A stretch of DNA of 43,785 nt. It comes from Casp-actino8 sp964513215 (GTDB lineage Bacteria > Actinomycetota > Acidimicrobiia > Acidimicrobiales > Ilumatobacteraceae). The translations under genes were made by a program, and so were the position numbers. Within the stretch, counting starts at the first letter, position 1. Every line of letters begins with the position of its first letter. The notes below the pieces were generated by a model. The model did no database searches and was not told where the DNA came from. It saw only the letters and a list, made by a program, of their open reading frames with translations. Shown piece by piece: positions 16,654-24,875 of this stretch. Location of the stretch: NCBI GenBank assembly GCA_964513215.1, contig CAZELU010000016.1, positions 1 to 43,785 on the forward strand, given 5' to 3'.

Positions 16654-17505
16654 TCACACGAACGTGAGGGAATCGCCGACGCCGATGCGTCCGGCTTTCG
16701 CGACCCGCGCGTACACGCCCACGTTCTGATCGAGATCACGCACGATGTGTCGCAACACCGCGCGATCCTCCGGAACGTCCTTGCCCACCGCGCGGGTCAC
16801 CATCACGCATCGCGGACACGGTCCGAGGAACTCGATCTCGGCCTCACCCAGCCTGGCCCGACGCCCGCTCCACGAGAATTCGGGATGTCCGGGTTCTTCG
16901 CCGGTGTCGATCACGAGGCTCGGCCGGAAGCGCGTGACGTCGACGACCGAATCGGGCAGAGCATCACCCAATGCGCGCAGAGCCGACGTGCTCATGATCA
17001 TCAACGGCCAGCAGTCGTAGTACGTGCCGGGCGGCGACTCGAACTCCATCACCTCGGGCGGGAACTGCGTGAGATCCGGCAACGGTTCGTCGTCGGTTCG
17101 GCCGAACACACCGCGCAACTCGGCGAGTATGTCGTCGGAGTCGGGGGCACCGCGCCGATAGTGATCGAGATCGGCGGCCGGGGCCAACGATTCGAGGCGC
17201 ACCTGATGGCCGACGGCCTCGCTCACCAACTGGTGTACCGCCGCATCGTCACTGCGAACGGTCCGACCGTCGGGCAGAGCGATCTCGACGACGTCGTCGT
17301 TCCCGCGAGCCGCGCCGTCGACACGACGAGCGGCCAGACGCATGAGTCCGCCGATCTTCTTCGCACCTCGGATTCCACCGCGATCGAGATCGCGCACCGC
17401 CCAGACGCGATCCCCCACGAGTCCGAGTTGGTCGAGCTCAGCAGCATCCACCGTGCCCCCGACCATCGACTTGACCGGGTAGATCCAGATCTGGTGCAGA
17501 CGCAT
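16654..17505 (-). CDS. MOSC domain protein
   Basis: A 283-residue protein with an N-terminal MOSC beta-barrel domain (starting RLHQIWIYPVKSMVG) and a C-terminal MOSC domain. The conserved cysteine for molybdenum cofactor is in FLGPCPRCVMVTRAVGKD. Relatives include mARC amidoxime reductase and YcbX/YiiM, which reduce N-hydroxylated compounds. No ferredoxin domain is fused here, so an external electron donor would be needed. The ATG shares one base with the stop of the acyl-CoA dehydrogenase gene (TGATG), which indicates translational coupling. The stop codon lies just after the N run. Confidence 0.87.
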   Translation of the reverse strand: MRLHQIWIYPVKSMVGGTVDAAELDQLGLVGDRVWAVRDLDRGGIRGAKKIGGLMRLAARRVDGAARGNDDVVEIALPDGRTVRSDDAAVHQLVSEAVGHQVRLESLAPAADLDHYRRGAPDSDDILAELRGVFGRTDDEPLPDLTQFPPEVMEFESPPGTYYDCWPLMIMSTSALRALGDALPDSVVDVTRFRPSLVIDTGEEPGHPEFSWSGRRARLGEAEIEFLGPCPRCVMVTRAVGKDVPEDRAVLRHIVRDLDQNVGVYARVAKAGRIGVGDSLTFV

Positions 17506-18722
17506 CAGCGTTGAGTGCCGACCTTCAGATCCTTGAACGGCATGTCCTTGTCGACCATCGGTTCGCGCGGAAGTCCGAGAACGCGATCGCCGATGATGTT
17601 CTTCTGGATCTCGTCGGTGCCACCGGCGATACCCGACTGGAAGCTGTTGAGGAGACGACGCGCCCACGCTTCACCACGCGAACCTTCGGCCTCCCACGCG
17701 TCGGTGTCGGGACCAACGAGACGGCTGATGAGCGGACGGCTCATCCACGAGATGCGCGAGCCGTGCAGCTTGCCGAGTGATCCACCGGGGCCCGGCACTC
17801 GACCAGCCTTCATCTCGGCGCGCGTGCGCATGGCCACCAGAGACTTGGCGGTCTCTTCGCTGTAGATGCGCATGAGTTCCTGGCGCACGACCGGATCGGA
17901 GATCTTGCCGTTCTTCTTGGCCACTTCGATCAGGCCGTCGGCCAACGTGTGCGTCACACCGCTGGACGAACCGGTGCCGATCGCGACGCGCTCGAACATG
18001 AGCATGGCAGTGGCCTGGTTCCAGCCGTTGTTCAGCTCGCCCAGCAACCACGACTTCGGAATGCGCACATCAGTGAGGAAAATCTCGTTGAAGTGCTTGC
18101 CGCCGTCGATCTGGTGAATGGGGCGAATCTCGACGCCCTTGGCCTTCATGTCGAGGATGAACATCGAGATGCCGGCGTGCTTGGGAGCATCGGGATTGGT
18201 ACGCGCGATGACGACGCCGTAGTCGCTCACGTGCGCCAGCGTGGTCCAGACCTTCTGGCCATTGATGACCCACTCGTCACCGTCGAGTTCGGCCTTGGTC
18301 TGCAGACTCGCGACGTCGGAGCCAGCGCCGGGTTCGGAGAACATCTGACACCAGATGGTGCGGCCCGAGATGTTGTCGGGCATGAACGTGCGCTTCTGCT
18401 CTTCGGTGCCGAACTGGTTGAGCACCGGGAGGCACATGCCGTGACTGATCACGTATTCGAAAGTCATGTCGGGGAACTTGCCGTACTCCTCGCGGTAGAT
18501 CCGCTCGTGGGCGCGGCTGAGGCCGGCACCGCCGTACTCCTTGGCGTAGGTGAGTCCGGCCAGACCGGCTTCGGCCAACTTCAGCTGGAACTCGCGCCCC
18601 ACACCCACCGAATTGCCGTCGCGCATGTTGCCACTGGCGTTCTTGGAGAGGAAGTCGCGGACCTTGGCGCGGAACGCCTCGGCTTCCTGCGGGGAGAGAG
18701 TGTCTTCAGTTGCGGTGCTCAT
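17505..18722 (-). CDS. Acyl-CoA dehydrogenase, FadE type
   Basis: A 405-residue flavoprotein. The FAD and substrate signatures are present: WCQMFSEPGAGSDVASLQTK in the middle and FQSGIAGGTDEIQKNIIGDR near the C-terminus. The position that is glutamate in the YEGT form of many family members reads AGGT here. The catalytic base therefore must be elsewhere, or this is one chain of a heteromeric enzyme, as is common among actinobacterial FadE proteins of steroid and branched-chain catabolism. The ATG at 18722 has CACAAT (18729-18734) 6 bases upstream. It overlaps the MOSC gene by one base. Confidence 0.9.
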   Translation of the reverse strand: MSTATEDTLSPQEAEAFRAKVRDFLSKNASGNMRDGNSVGVGREFQLKLAEAGLAGLTYAKEYGGAGLSRAHERIYREEYGKFPDMTFEYVISHGMCLPVLNQFGTEEQKRTFMPDNISGRTIWCQMFSEPGAGSDVASLQTKAELDGDEWVINGQKVWTTLAHVSDYGVVIARTNPDAPKHAGISMFILDMKAKGVEIRPIHQIDGGKHFNEIFLTDVRIPKSWLLGELNNGWNQATAMLMFERVAIGTGSSSGVTHTLADGLIEVAKKNGKISDPVVRQELMRIYSEETAKSLVAMRTRAEMKAGRVPGPGGSLGKLHGSRISWMSRPLISRLVGPDTDAWEAEGSRGEAWARRLLNSFQSGIAGGTDEIQKNIIGDRVLGLPREPMVDKDMPFKDLKVGTQR

Positions 18723-18781
18723 GCGGTCATTGTGCCATCGGCTCACCGACCCGGTCCCATCCGAGCCGGTACCGTGCGCCC
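18723..18781. promoter_or_regulatory. Divergent leaderless promoters
   Basis: Minus strand: CACAAT (18729-18734), spacer 6, ATG at 18722. Plus strand: TACCGT (18770-18775), spacer 6, ATG at 18782. No Shine-Dalgarno sequence is seen for either gene. Confidence 0.5.
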
Positions 18782-19189
18782 ATGTCCGACCGACGTCACG
18801 CCGTCTTCCGCACCATCGCCGACTGCCCCACCGAGTCCTGGTCGTCGCCGACGCGCGGAGCGGTCACCTGGTGGGAACTGATCGGTGGCGACACCACCCC
18901 CACCCACGACATCACCGCGGGTGTGGCCGAGATCCCGGTCGGATCGGCATCTCCCCCGCGAGGCCACCACCACGACGCCGCCGAGCTCTACTTCATCATC
19001 GGCGGCCGCGGCGAGGTCGTGGTCGACGGCCATCCGACCGACGTTGCGGTGGGGTCAGCCGTGTGGATACCGGCCGACGTCGAGCACTTCGCTCGGAACA
19101 CCGGAGACGAGCCGCTACGGCTGTTGTACGTGTTCGGTCGCGACAAGTTCAGCGACGTGCACTACACGTTCCCGGGCGAAGCCCAGTAA
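18782..19189 (+). CDS. Cupin-domain protein
   Basis: A 135-residue single-domain cupin. Motif 1 is seen as RGHHHDAAELYFIIGGRGEV (G-x-HxH-x(n)-E-x(n)-G) and motif 2 as GSAVWIPADVEHFARNTGDE (PxGxxHxxxN-like), so a metal-binding beta-barrel is very likely. Such small cupins act as dioxygenases, isomerases or sensors; function is not assignable. It is convergent with the P450 gene, with 22 bases between the stops. Confidence 0.85.
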   Translation: MSDRRHAVFRTIADCPTESWSSPTRGAVTWWELIGGDTTPTHDITAGVAEIPVGSASPPRGHHHDAAELYFIIGGRGEVVVDGHPTDVAVGSAVWIPADVEHFARNTGDEPLRLLYVFGRDKFSDVHYTFPGEAQ

Positions 19190-19211
19190 TCGACAAGCCC
19201 CATAGACGGGT

Positions 19212-20420
19212 TCAGTAACGCACCGGCATCGCGTGGATGCCGGCGATGAAACTCGAATGCATGCGCTCCACGGGGCCACCCGGTTCCATGTGCGGCATGC
19301 GCATGAGCACTTCGCGGAACATCACGGCTAGTTCGACTCGGGCCACGTGCATTCCGAGGCACAGGTGGGGTCCACCCGCGCCGAACGCGACGTGCGGATT
19401 GGGATCGCGTCCGACGTCGAACACATCGGGGTCGGCGAACACGTCCTCGTCGCGATTGGCCGCGCCGTAGAACATCACGACGCGATCACCTTTCTTGATC
19501 TTCTGACCACGGATCTCCACGTCGCCCATGACCGTGCGCTTGAAGTGCGAGACCGGACTCGTGAAGCGCAGCATCTCCTCGATGGCCGTACCCAAGAGAC
19601 CATCGACGTCGTTCATCAGGCGCTGGCGTTGTTCGGGATGTTCGAAGAGCAACTGCATTCCAGCAGCCAGCAAGTTGCGCGTGGTGTCACCACCCGCATT
19701 CACGAGCAACAAGAAGAACCACTGGAACTCGGAGTCAGTGAGGCGATCACCGTCGACCTCGGCGTTGACGAGAACCGTGGCCAAGTCGTCACCCGGGTTG
19801 CCCCGTTTGTGATCGGCAACCGACTGCGCGTACCCGAGCATCTCGCCGATCGCCGCCATCTTCACCTCGGGCGGGGCAATGGCGTCGTCGTTGGTGTGCA
19901 TGATCTCGGTGAGGTCGTAGAGACGCTCGCCATCGGCGCGCGGCATGCCCATCAGCTCCGCGATGAGACCCGAAGGAAGTCGTCCCGCGATCTCGCTCAC
20001 GAAATCGCAACTGCCCTTGGCGATCACCGAGTCGACGATCTCGCGCGCGAGTTCTTCGATGCGCGGCCGCAGAAGAGGTGCGTTCTTGGGGGTGAAGCCA
20101 CGGCTCACGAGCAACTTGAAGCGATCGTGCTGCGGCGGATCCATGTTGAGCATCATCTGGCGACCCGCGTACAAGTTGGCCTCGTCGGGATCGGGAAGCA
20201 TCACACCCTTCTCCCACGAACTGAACAACTTGGGCGTGCGACTGATGAACTTCACGTCCTCGTGCTTGGTGATGGCCCAGAAGCCCGGGCCGCTGGCCGG
20301 ATCTTCACGGTGCCAGAACACGGGCGCGTTGGCGCGCAACCACGCGTACTGCTCCCACGGATGTCCGCGCGTGGCGAACGTTTCGGGTGACACGAGATCG
20401 ATGTCGTCAGCGGTGATCAT
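19212..20420 (-). CDS. Cytochrome P450
   Basis: A 402-residue soluble bacterial P450. The heme-ligand loop FGAGGPHLCLGMHVARVEL contains the thiolate cysteine near residue 354; the I-helix is VNAGGDTTRN and the K-helix ExxR is EEMLR. The sequence is of the CYP125/CYP142/CYP124-like actinobacterial type, whose members oxidise sterol side chains or methyl-branched lipids, but the assignment to a CYP family was not checked. The ATG is preceded by GGGGGAG. It is the last gene of an operon after an acyl-CoA ligase and a sarcosine-oxidase-like protein, so a hydroxylated lipid or terpenoid substrate is plausible. Ferredoxin and reductase partners are not in the window. Confidence 0.93.
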   Translation of the reverse strand: MITADDIDLVSPETFATRGHPWEQYAWLRANAPVFWHREDPASGPGFWAITKHEDVKFISRTPKLFSSWEKGVMLPDPDEANLYAGRQMMLNMDPPQHDRFKLLVSRGFTPKNAPLLRPRIEELAREIVDSVIAKGSCDFVSEIAGRLPSGLIAELMGMPRADGERLYDLTEIMHTNDDAIAPPEVKMAAIGEMLGYAQSVADHKRGNPGDDLATVLVNAEVDGDRLTDSEFQWFFLLLVNAGGDTTRNLLAAGMQLLFEHPEQRQRLMNDVDGLLGTAIEEMLRFTSPVSHFKRTVMGDVEIRGQKIKKGDRVVMFYGAANRDEDVFADPDVFDVGRDPNPHVAFGAGGPHLCLGMHVARVELAVMFREVLMRMPHMEPGGPVERMHSSFIAGIHAMPVRY

Positions 20421-20442
20421 GACTCTCCCCCAAACACTCGGG

Positions 20443-21591
20443 TCACTTGTGGCCCGATGGGCCAACACTACGAGCCGTGCGGTGAAGCGTGAAAGGGTTG
20501 TCGGCCCACGATGCACCTTCCACCAGATCGGCCACCCGCCGCGCGAGCACGGGCAAAAACTTGAAACCGTGACCGCCCAGCCCGACGCCGACCACGACGT
20601 TCCCGACCCGATCGACGAGGAAGTCTTCGTCGGGGTACGACGCGTAGAGACAGGTAGTGACCGACAGTGGCTCGGGGTCGACACCCGGAACGTTCTCGCG
20701 CATCCACTCGCTCACCGCTGCCCGCGCATCAGCATCGGGCTCGGGGCGGATGTCGGGGTCGATCGGCCGACCCGTGTAGTGGCCGCCGGCTTTGAGGCGA
20801 CCATCGGGAGTCGGTAGCCCGTAGTACTCGGGAACGTCACGACGGATGAACGTGGGCCACGGAGTGTCGATGATCGGACGGAAGAAGAACACTTGCTCGT
20901 CGGTGACCGTGAGCGGAGGGACAGCGGCCGCGAAGTCTCGTCCGCCGTCGATGCGCTGTACGAGCGAGTCGAGCAAACGATCGGCCCACGCCCCCATCGT
21001 GAACACCGCACGACGCGCCTGCACGGTTCGCACCGCCGTGTGCACGGTGATCAGATCGCCGGTGTTCGACACCGCACGCACCGGCTCGGAGAAATGAAGG
21101 TCGGCGCCAGCGGCCAAGGCACGATCCTGGAAGAGACGCAACGCCGCGTCGGCATTCACGGTTCCGCAGACCGGTTGCCACAGCACCGGAGTGGTGAAAC
21201 GAAATCCGGGGAAGCGCTTCTGAGCCTCTCGGGCTTCGAGCATCTCGACTGGCATTCCCACGGCCCGGCAACTGCGCTCGATCTCGTCGAGTTCGTCGGT
21301 GATTCCGAAATCGATGCCACCGCCAAGACTCAGAAGGCCGCCTCCAACCGACGAGTCGAGGCTCTTCCACTGGTCGATCGATTCCGCGCCAAGGTGGGCG
21401 TACATCTCGTCGGTGTACGCAGTGCGAACGATGCGTTCGGTTCCGTGCGAACTACCGCGATCGTGCGCGCGAGCGAAATGATCGAATCCGACGACACGCA
21501 ACCCACGAGCCGTCAGCGTGTGTGCGACGGCCGACCCGAGGCCGCCGCAACCGATGATGACGACGTCGTACGCCTCAGGGGCCGACGACAT
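20443..21591 (-). CDS. Monomeric sarcosine oxidase-like FAD protein
   Basis: A 382-residue DAO-family flavoprotein. The N-terminal dinucleotide motif is VVIIGCGGLGSAVAHTL, followed by RGSSHGTERIVRTAYTDE, the signature of monomeric sarcosine oxidase/N-methyltryptophan oxidase. The cysteine in TTCLYASYPDEDFLVD aligns with the residue that binds FAD covalently in that family. It should oxidise a secondary amine or N-methyl amino acid with release of H2O2. The gene overlaps the end of the ligase gene by 17 bases and is 22 bases from the P450 gene, so all three are co-transcribed. Confidence 0.87.
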   Translation of the reverse strand: MSSAPEAYDVVIIGCGGLGSAVAHTLTARGLRVVGFDHFARAHDRGSSHGTERIVRTAYTDEMYAHLGAESIDQWKSLDSSVGGGLLSLGGGIDFGITDELDEIERSCRAVGMPVEMLEAREAQKRFPGFRFTTPVLWQPVCGTVNADAALRLFQDRALAAGADLHFSEPVRAVSNTGDLITVHTAVRTVQARRAVFTMGAWADRLLDSLVQRIDGGRDFAAAVPPLTVTDEQVFFFRPIIDTPWPTFIRRDVPEYYGLPTPDGRLKAGGHYTGRPIDPDIRPEPDADARAAVSEWMRENVPGVDPEPLSVTTCLYASYPDEDFLVDRVGNVVVGVGLGGHGFKFLPVLARRVADLVEGASWADNPFTLHRTARSVGPSGHK

Positions 21592-23119
21592 CTTTGAACT
21601 GCACGCGCAGATCCTTCTTCAGGGCCTTGCCCGAGGGGTTGCGCGGGACGACGTCGACGAAGCGGACCGCAACGGGCTGCTTGAATCGAGCGAGCTTGCC
21701 CTCGCAGTGCGCGAGGATGTCGGCCTCGGTCACGTTCGGATCCTTCTTCACGACGATCGCCAACGGCGACTCGCCCCACTTCTGCGACGGAATACCGATG
21801 ACAGCCGTTTCGGTGACACCGGGATGGCCCATGATCACGTTCTCGATCTCCGCCGGGTACACGTTCTCGCCACCCGAGATGATCATGTCCTTGATGCGGT
21901 CCTGGATGTAGACGTAACCCTCTTCGTCCATGATCGCGCCATCGCCGGTGTGCAGCCAGCCGTCCTTCAACGAATCGGCGGTGGCGTCGGGGCGGTTCCA
22001 GTAGCCGAGCATGATGTGGCCGCCGCGGACGAGGACCTCACCCGACTCGTTCGGTGCGCACTCGGTTCCGTCGGGCCGCACCACCTTGACATCGGTGAGG
22101 AAGAAGCTCTTGCCCGTGGATCCGGCCTTCGACAGCGCGTCAGCCGGCGACGTCACGCAAGCGGGGCCGCACGTCTCAGTGAGGCCGTACACCTGGCTGA
22201 TCTCGATGCCGAGTTTGTAATAGGCCTCGATGAGCGGAACCGGAACGGGGGCCGCGCCAGTGAGGAGCCAACGCACGTGCTCGTGCTTGTGCTTGGCCGG
22301 GTCGTGAACGAGCAACATGAACTGGAGCATCGCCGGGACGAGCAGACCGTTGTTGATTCGCTCGGAATCGATGAGTTCCCACACCTTGTTCGGGTCGAAT
22401 GCGCGCATGAGAACGTGCGTGCAGCCAACGAAGATCGTGCCGAGGGCAGGCGTGAGCGCACCGACGTGGAACATCGGCATCGGGTTGATGTAGCGGTCAC
22501 CCTGGGAGAGATCGGCCGTGGTGCACATGGTGGACAACGCCCAGTACTGCGTGTTGTGCGAATGCATGACGCCCTTCGGGAGACCGGTGGTTCCCGAGGT
22601 GTACATGATGTAGAGCAGATCGTCACCCGACGCCGTGACCGGCGGCTCGATCGCTTTCTCCTTGGCGGCTTCGGTGCCGTAGTCGAGAGCGAAGTCGGGC
22701 TTGTTGGCCGAATCGCCCACGTAGAGCCACGACTTCACATCGGTCTTCGCTCCGCGCGACTGCAGGTCGCTCACGGTGGCGGAGAACTCTCCGCCGAACA
22801 CGAGCACCGTAGTGCCGGAATCCTTCAGGATGAACTCGAGTTCGTCGGCGACCAGACGCCAATTGAGGGGGACGATCACGGCGCCCAATTTGGCGGTGGC
22901 GAAGAAAGCCGTGAGGTACTCGGCCGAGTTCATGAGCAACAGGCCGACGCGGTCACCCTTCTTCACCCCGGCGCGAACGAGGAGTTGGGCCGCCTTGTTG
23001 GTTTCGGCGTTGAGTTCGGCGTAGGTGTAGCGGCGATCAGCGGCGACGTCGAAGAGCGCCTCCATGTCGGAGTTGACGTGCGCGCGACGGGCCAGAAGGT
23101 TTCCGATGTTGATGCTCAT
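21575..23119 (-). CDS. Acyl-CoA synthetase (AMP-forming)
   Basis: A 514-residue ANL-superfamily ligase. Motif YTSGTTGLPKG at residues 173-183 is the P-loop, QVYGLTETCG the A5 core, GWLHTGDGA and DRIKDMIISGGENVYPAEIE the hinge region, and the catalytic lysine is in PRNPSGKALKKDL near residue 498. The sequence resembles FadD-type long- or medium-chain fatty acyl-CoA ligases of actinobacteria. It should activate the acid substrate of the operon. The ATG at 23119 gives the usual N-terminus; upstream residues in frame are not family-like. It leads the ligase, sarcosine-oxidase-like and P450 operon. Confidence 0.92.
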   Translation of the reverse strand: MSINIGNLLARRAHVNSDMEALFDVAADRRYTYAELNAETNKAAQLLVRAGVKKGDRVGLLLMNSAEYLTAFFATAKLGAVIVPLNWRLVADELEFILKDSGTTVLVFGGEFSATVSDLQSRGAKTDVKSWLYVGDSANKPDFALDYGTEAAKEKAIEPPVTASGDDLLYIMYTSGTTGLPKGVMHSHNTQYWALSTMCTTADLSQGDRYINPMPMFHVGALTPALGTIFVGCTHVLMRAFDPNKVWELIDSERINNGLLVPAMLQFMLLVHDPAKHKHEHVRWLLTGAAPVPVPLIEAYYKLGIEISQVYGLTETCGPACVTSPADALSKAGSTGKSFFLTDVKVVRPDGTECAPNESGEVLVRGGHIMLGYWNRPDATADSLKDGWLHTGDGAIMDEEGYVYIQDRIKDMIISGGENVYPAEIENVIMGHPGVTETAVIGIPSQKWGESPLAIVVKKDPNVTEADILAHCEGKLARFKQPVAVRFVDVVPRNPSGKALKKDLRVQFKDVVGP

Positions 23120-23193
23120 GCACCGAGATCGTGGCACAGCCTCGTGTCCCGTCGCTACGGGAAGTCCCGATTCAGGCGTCTGCTCACAGCAAC

Positions 23194-23205
23194 TACTGTT
23201 CGGCC
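23194..23205 (+). promoter_or_regulatory. Leaderless promoter -10 for alpha/beta hydrolase
   Basis: TACTGT (23194-23199) lies 6 bases before the ATG at 23206; there is no Shine-Dalgarno sequence. Confidence 0.5.
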
Positions 23206-23982
23206 ATGGCAACAGCACAGATCAACGGCACCACCATTCACTACGAAGACACCGGGGGCTCGGGGCCAGCCGTGATCCTGAGCCACGGCTTCTTGATGGA
23301 CCACTCCATGTTCGATCCGCAGGTGGCCGCACTGAGGAATTCGCACCGAGTGATCACCTGGGACGAGCGCGGTTTCGGCGGTACTCGCGCCACCGGAAAG
23401 TTCACGTACTGGGATTCGGCTCGTGACGTTCTCGGTCTGCTCGACCACTTGGGTATCGAACGGGCCGTGGTGGGTGGCATGTCACAGGGGGGCTTCTTGT
23501 CTCTGCGCGTGGCCCTCACCGCTCCCGAACGAGTGCGCGGCCTGATCCTCATCGACACCCAGGCCGGAACCGAAGACGCCGACAAAGTCGAGGGCTACGG
23601 ACAACTCCACGACGCGTGGATGGCGTACGGATCAGCCGCCGTACAAGACGTGATCTCGGGCATCATCCTCGGCGCCGGCTCGTGGGATCCGTGGTACGCG
23701 AAGTGGGCTGCCATGGACAAGGAGCAGTTCTCGTTGGCGTTCGACTGTCTCATGCACCGTGACGACGTGACTCCACGGCTCGGCGAGATCACTGCACCCG
23801 CACTGATCATCCACGGCGACAACGACGCGGCGATCCCCGTGTCGAAGGCCGAGATATTGCGCGACGGTCTGGGAGGTCCGGCCGAACTCGTGGTGGTTGC
23901 TGGTGGAACTCACGCCGCCAACCTCACACACCCCGAACCGACCAACGCCGCGATCAGTCGCTTCTTGACCTCGCTCGGCTGA
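23206..23982 (+). CDS. Alpha/beta hydrolase
   Basis: A 258-residue alpha/beta-hydrolase fold protein. The oxyanion-hole HG is in VILSHGFLMDHSMFD, the nucleophile serine in GGMSQGGFLS, the acid in IIHGDNDAAIP and the histidine in GGTHAANLTHPEP. The length and layout match 3-oxoadipate enol-lactonase-like and non-heme haloperoxidase-like esterases; the substrate is not determinable. It is convergent with the heliorhodopsin gene, with 8 bases between stop codons. It probably has its own leaderless promoter. Confidence 0.88.
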   Translation: MATAQINGTTIHYEDTGGSGPAVILSHGFLMDHSMFDPQVAALRNSHRVITWDERGFGGTRATGKFTYWDSARDVLGLLDHLGIERAVVGGMSQGGFLSLRVALTAPERVRGLILIDTQAGTEDADKVEGYGQLHDAWMAYGSAAVQDVISGIILGAGSWDPWYAKWAAMDKEQFSLAFDCLMHRDDVTPRLGEITAPALIIHGDNDAAIPVSKAEILRDGLGGPAELVVVAGGTHAANLTHPEPTNAAISRFLTSLG

Positions 23983-23990
23983 GTCGGCGG

Positions 23991-24761
23991 TCAGGCCGCG
24001 AGCGTGTTACCGAAGATCTGCCAGGCCAGCGCCGACTTCGCCGACAGGCTCAGGATCAGATACGCGCGCTCGCCGAAGATGTAGTCGCGCCACTTCCCCA
24101 CCTGCTTGTACTGCAACCACTGGTTGAGTGCGAACAGGTTGAAGAAGATGAAGATGCTCACGAACACGCCGTACACGAAATTGGGCATGTCCGGACCAGG
24201 GCCGAACAGGTAGATCACCAGCGCGATCCAGGGCACGATGCCCGCGATGCACCCGAACCAGAACGGGGTGAACCACACCGGCTTACCCGGTTCGTTCACC
24301 ACCTCCATGATCCAGCCGAACAAGATCATGGACACGTTGGCACCGGCGATTCCGATGAGCGCCGTGATCTCGGTGATGCCGAACACCATGGCGATCATGA
24401 GGATCATGAGGGTGGACGACAACGAGTACTCGACCCATCGGAATCGATTGCGACCAGCTGACAACTCGGCGAGGTAGGCCGTGCGACCCCGACCCACGGA
24501 TGCGATCGCGTGGAAGAGGCTCGAGAGAGCGAGGAAGCCGAAGATCCCCCATGCGATGCGCACATCGAACTGCTGAGTGAGGCGCGTGGGGTCGAGACCC
24601 TTGCCCGGCGCATCGTTGAGGAAGAACGTGGTGACCGGCAGTTTGAAGTCGTTGGCCGCGACGATCACGATGATCGCCTGCACACCGTGCAGGATCGCCG
24701 CCCCCACGTTGAGGCGTTGGAGATTGCTGCGGACTTCGTTCGAGATGGGGACGGATGTCAT
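23991..24761 (-). CDS. Heliorhodopsin
   Basis: A 256-residue seven-helix retinal protein of the heliorhodopsin family, which sits in the membrane with its N-terminus inside, the reverse of type 1 rhodopsins. The retinal lysine is K242 in helix 7 (SLSAKSALAWQIFGNTL). The counterion is E111 (RWVEYSLSSTLMI), and the two histidines that line the pocket in characterised members correspond to H25 (LHGVQ) and H84 (LFHAIA). The stretch FFNLFALNQWLQYKQVGKWR followed by DYIFGERAYLILSL is nearly diagnostic. No ion-pump motif is present; the family is thought to be sensory or enzyme-regulating. The ATG at 24761 is preceded by AAGGGAG. No retinal-forming gene (blh/brp or carotenoid genes) lies nearby, so retinal must come from elsewhere. 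Confidence 0.96.
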   Translation of the reverse strand: MTSVPISNEVRSNLQRLNVGAAILHGVQAIIVIVAANDFKLPVTTFFLNDAPGKGLDPTRLTQQFDVRIAWGIFGFLALSSLFHAIASVGRGRTAYLAELSAGRNRFRWVEYSLSSTLMILMIAMVFGITEITALIGIAGANVSMILFGWIMEVVNEPGKPVWFTPFWFGCIAGIVPWIALVIYLFGPGPDMPNFVYGVFVSIFIFFNLFALNQWLQYKQVGKWRDYIFGERAYLILSLSAKSALAWQIFGNTLAA

Positions 24762-24875
24762 GACACTCCCTTCACCTCCCAACCTATGCCGTCACCGTGG
24801 CGCAGTCCCGGATACACGCCGCGCCAGTCGTGTTACCTTGCTCGACGATCGTCTGCATCGCGATCGGAGGGAATC
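24762..24875. promoter_or_regulatory. Divergent heliorhodopsin/alkylsulfatase promoter region
   Basis: A region of 114 bases. On the minus strand TAGGTT (24780-24785) could be a -10 giving a short leader that still carries AAGGGAG before the heliorhodopsin ATG. On the plus strand TACCTT lies at about 24835-24840, and GGAGG (24866-24870) is the ribosome binding site for the alkylsulfatase. Shared control of the two genes is possible. No clear operator palindrome was found. Confidence 0.35.

Noticed and set aside
21518..23275. 585-codon open plus-strand frame opposite the acyl-CoA ligase
   Set aside because: Low-complexity His/Arg/Asp-rich translation with no domain, exactly mirrored by the well-conserved ligase.
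23991..24761. Type 1 (proteorhodopsin-like) proton pump
   Set aside because: No DTxxxxE/DTE-type pump motif; the residues and length fit heliorhodopsin instead.
24510..24875. In-frame extension of the alkylsulfatase upstream to 24510
   Set aside because: These codons lie opposite the heliorhodopsin gene and have no family similarity; GGAGG precedes the ATG at 24876.
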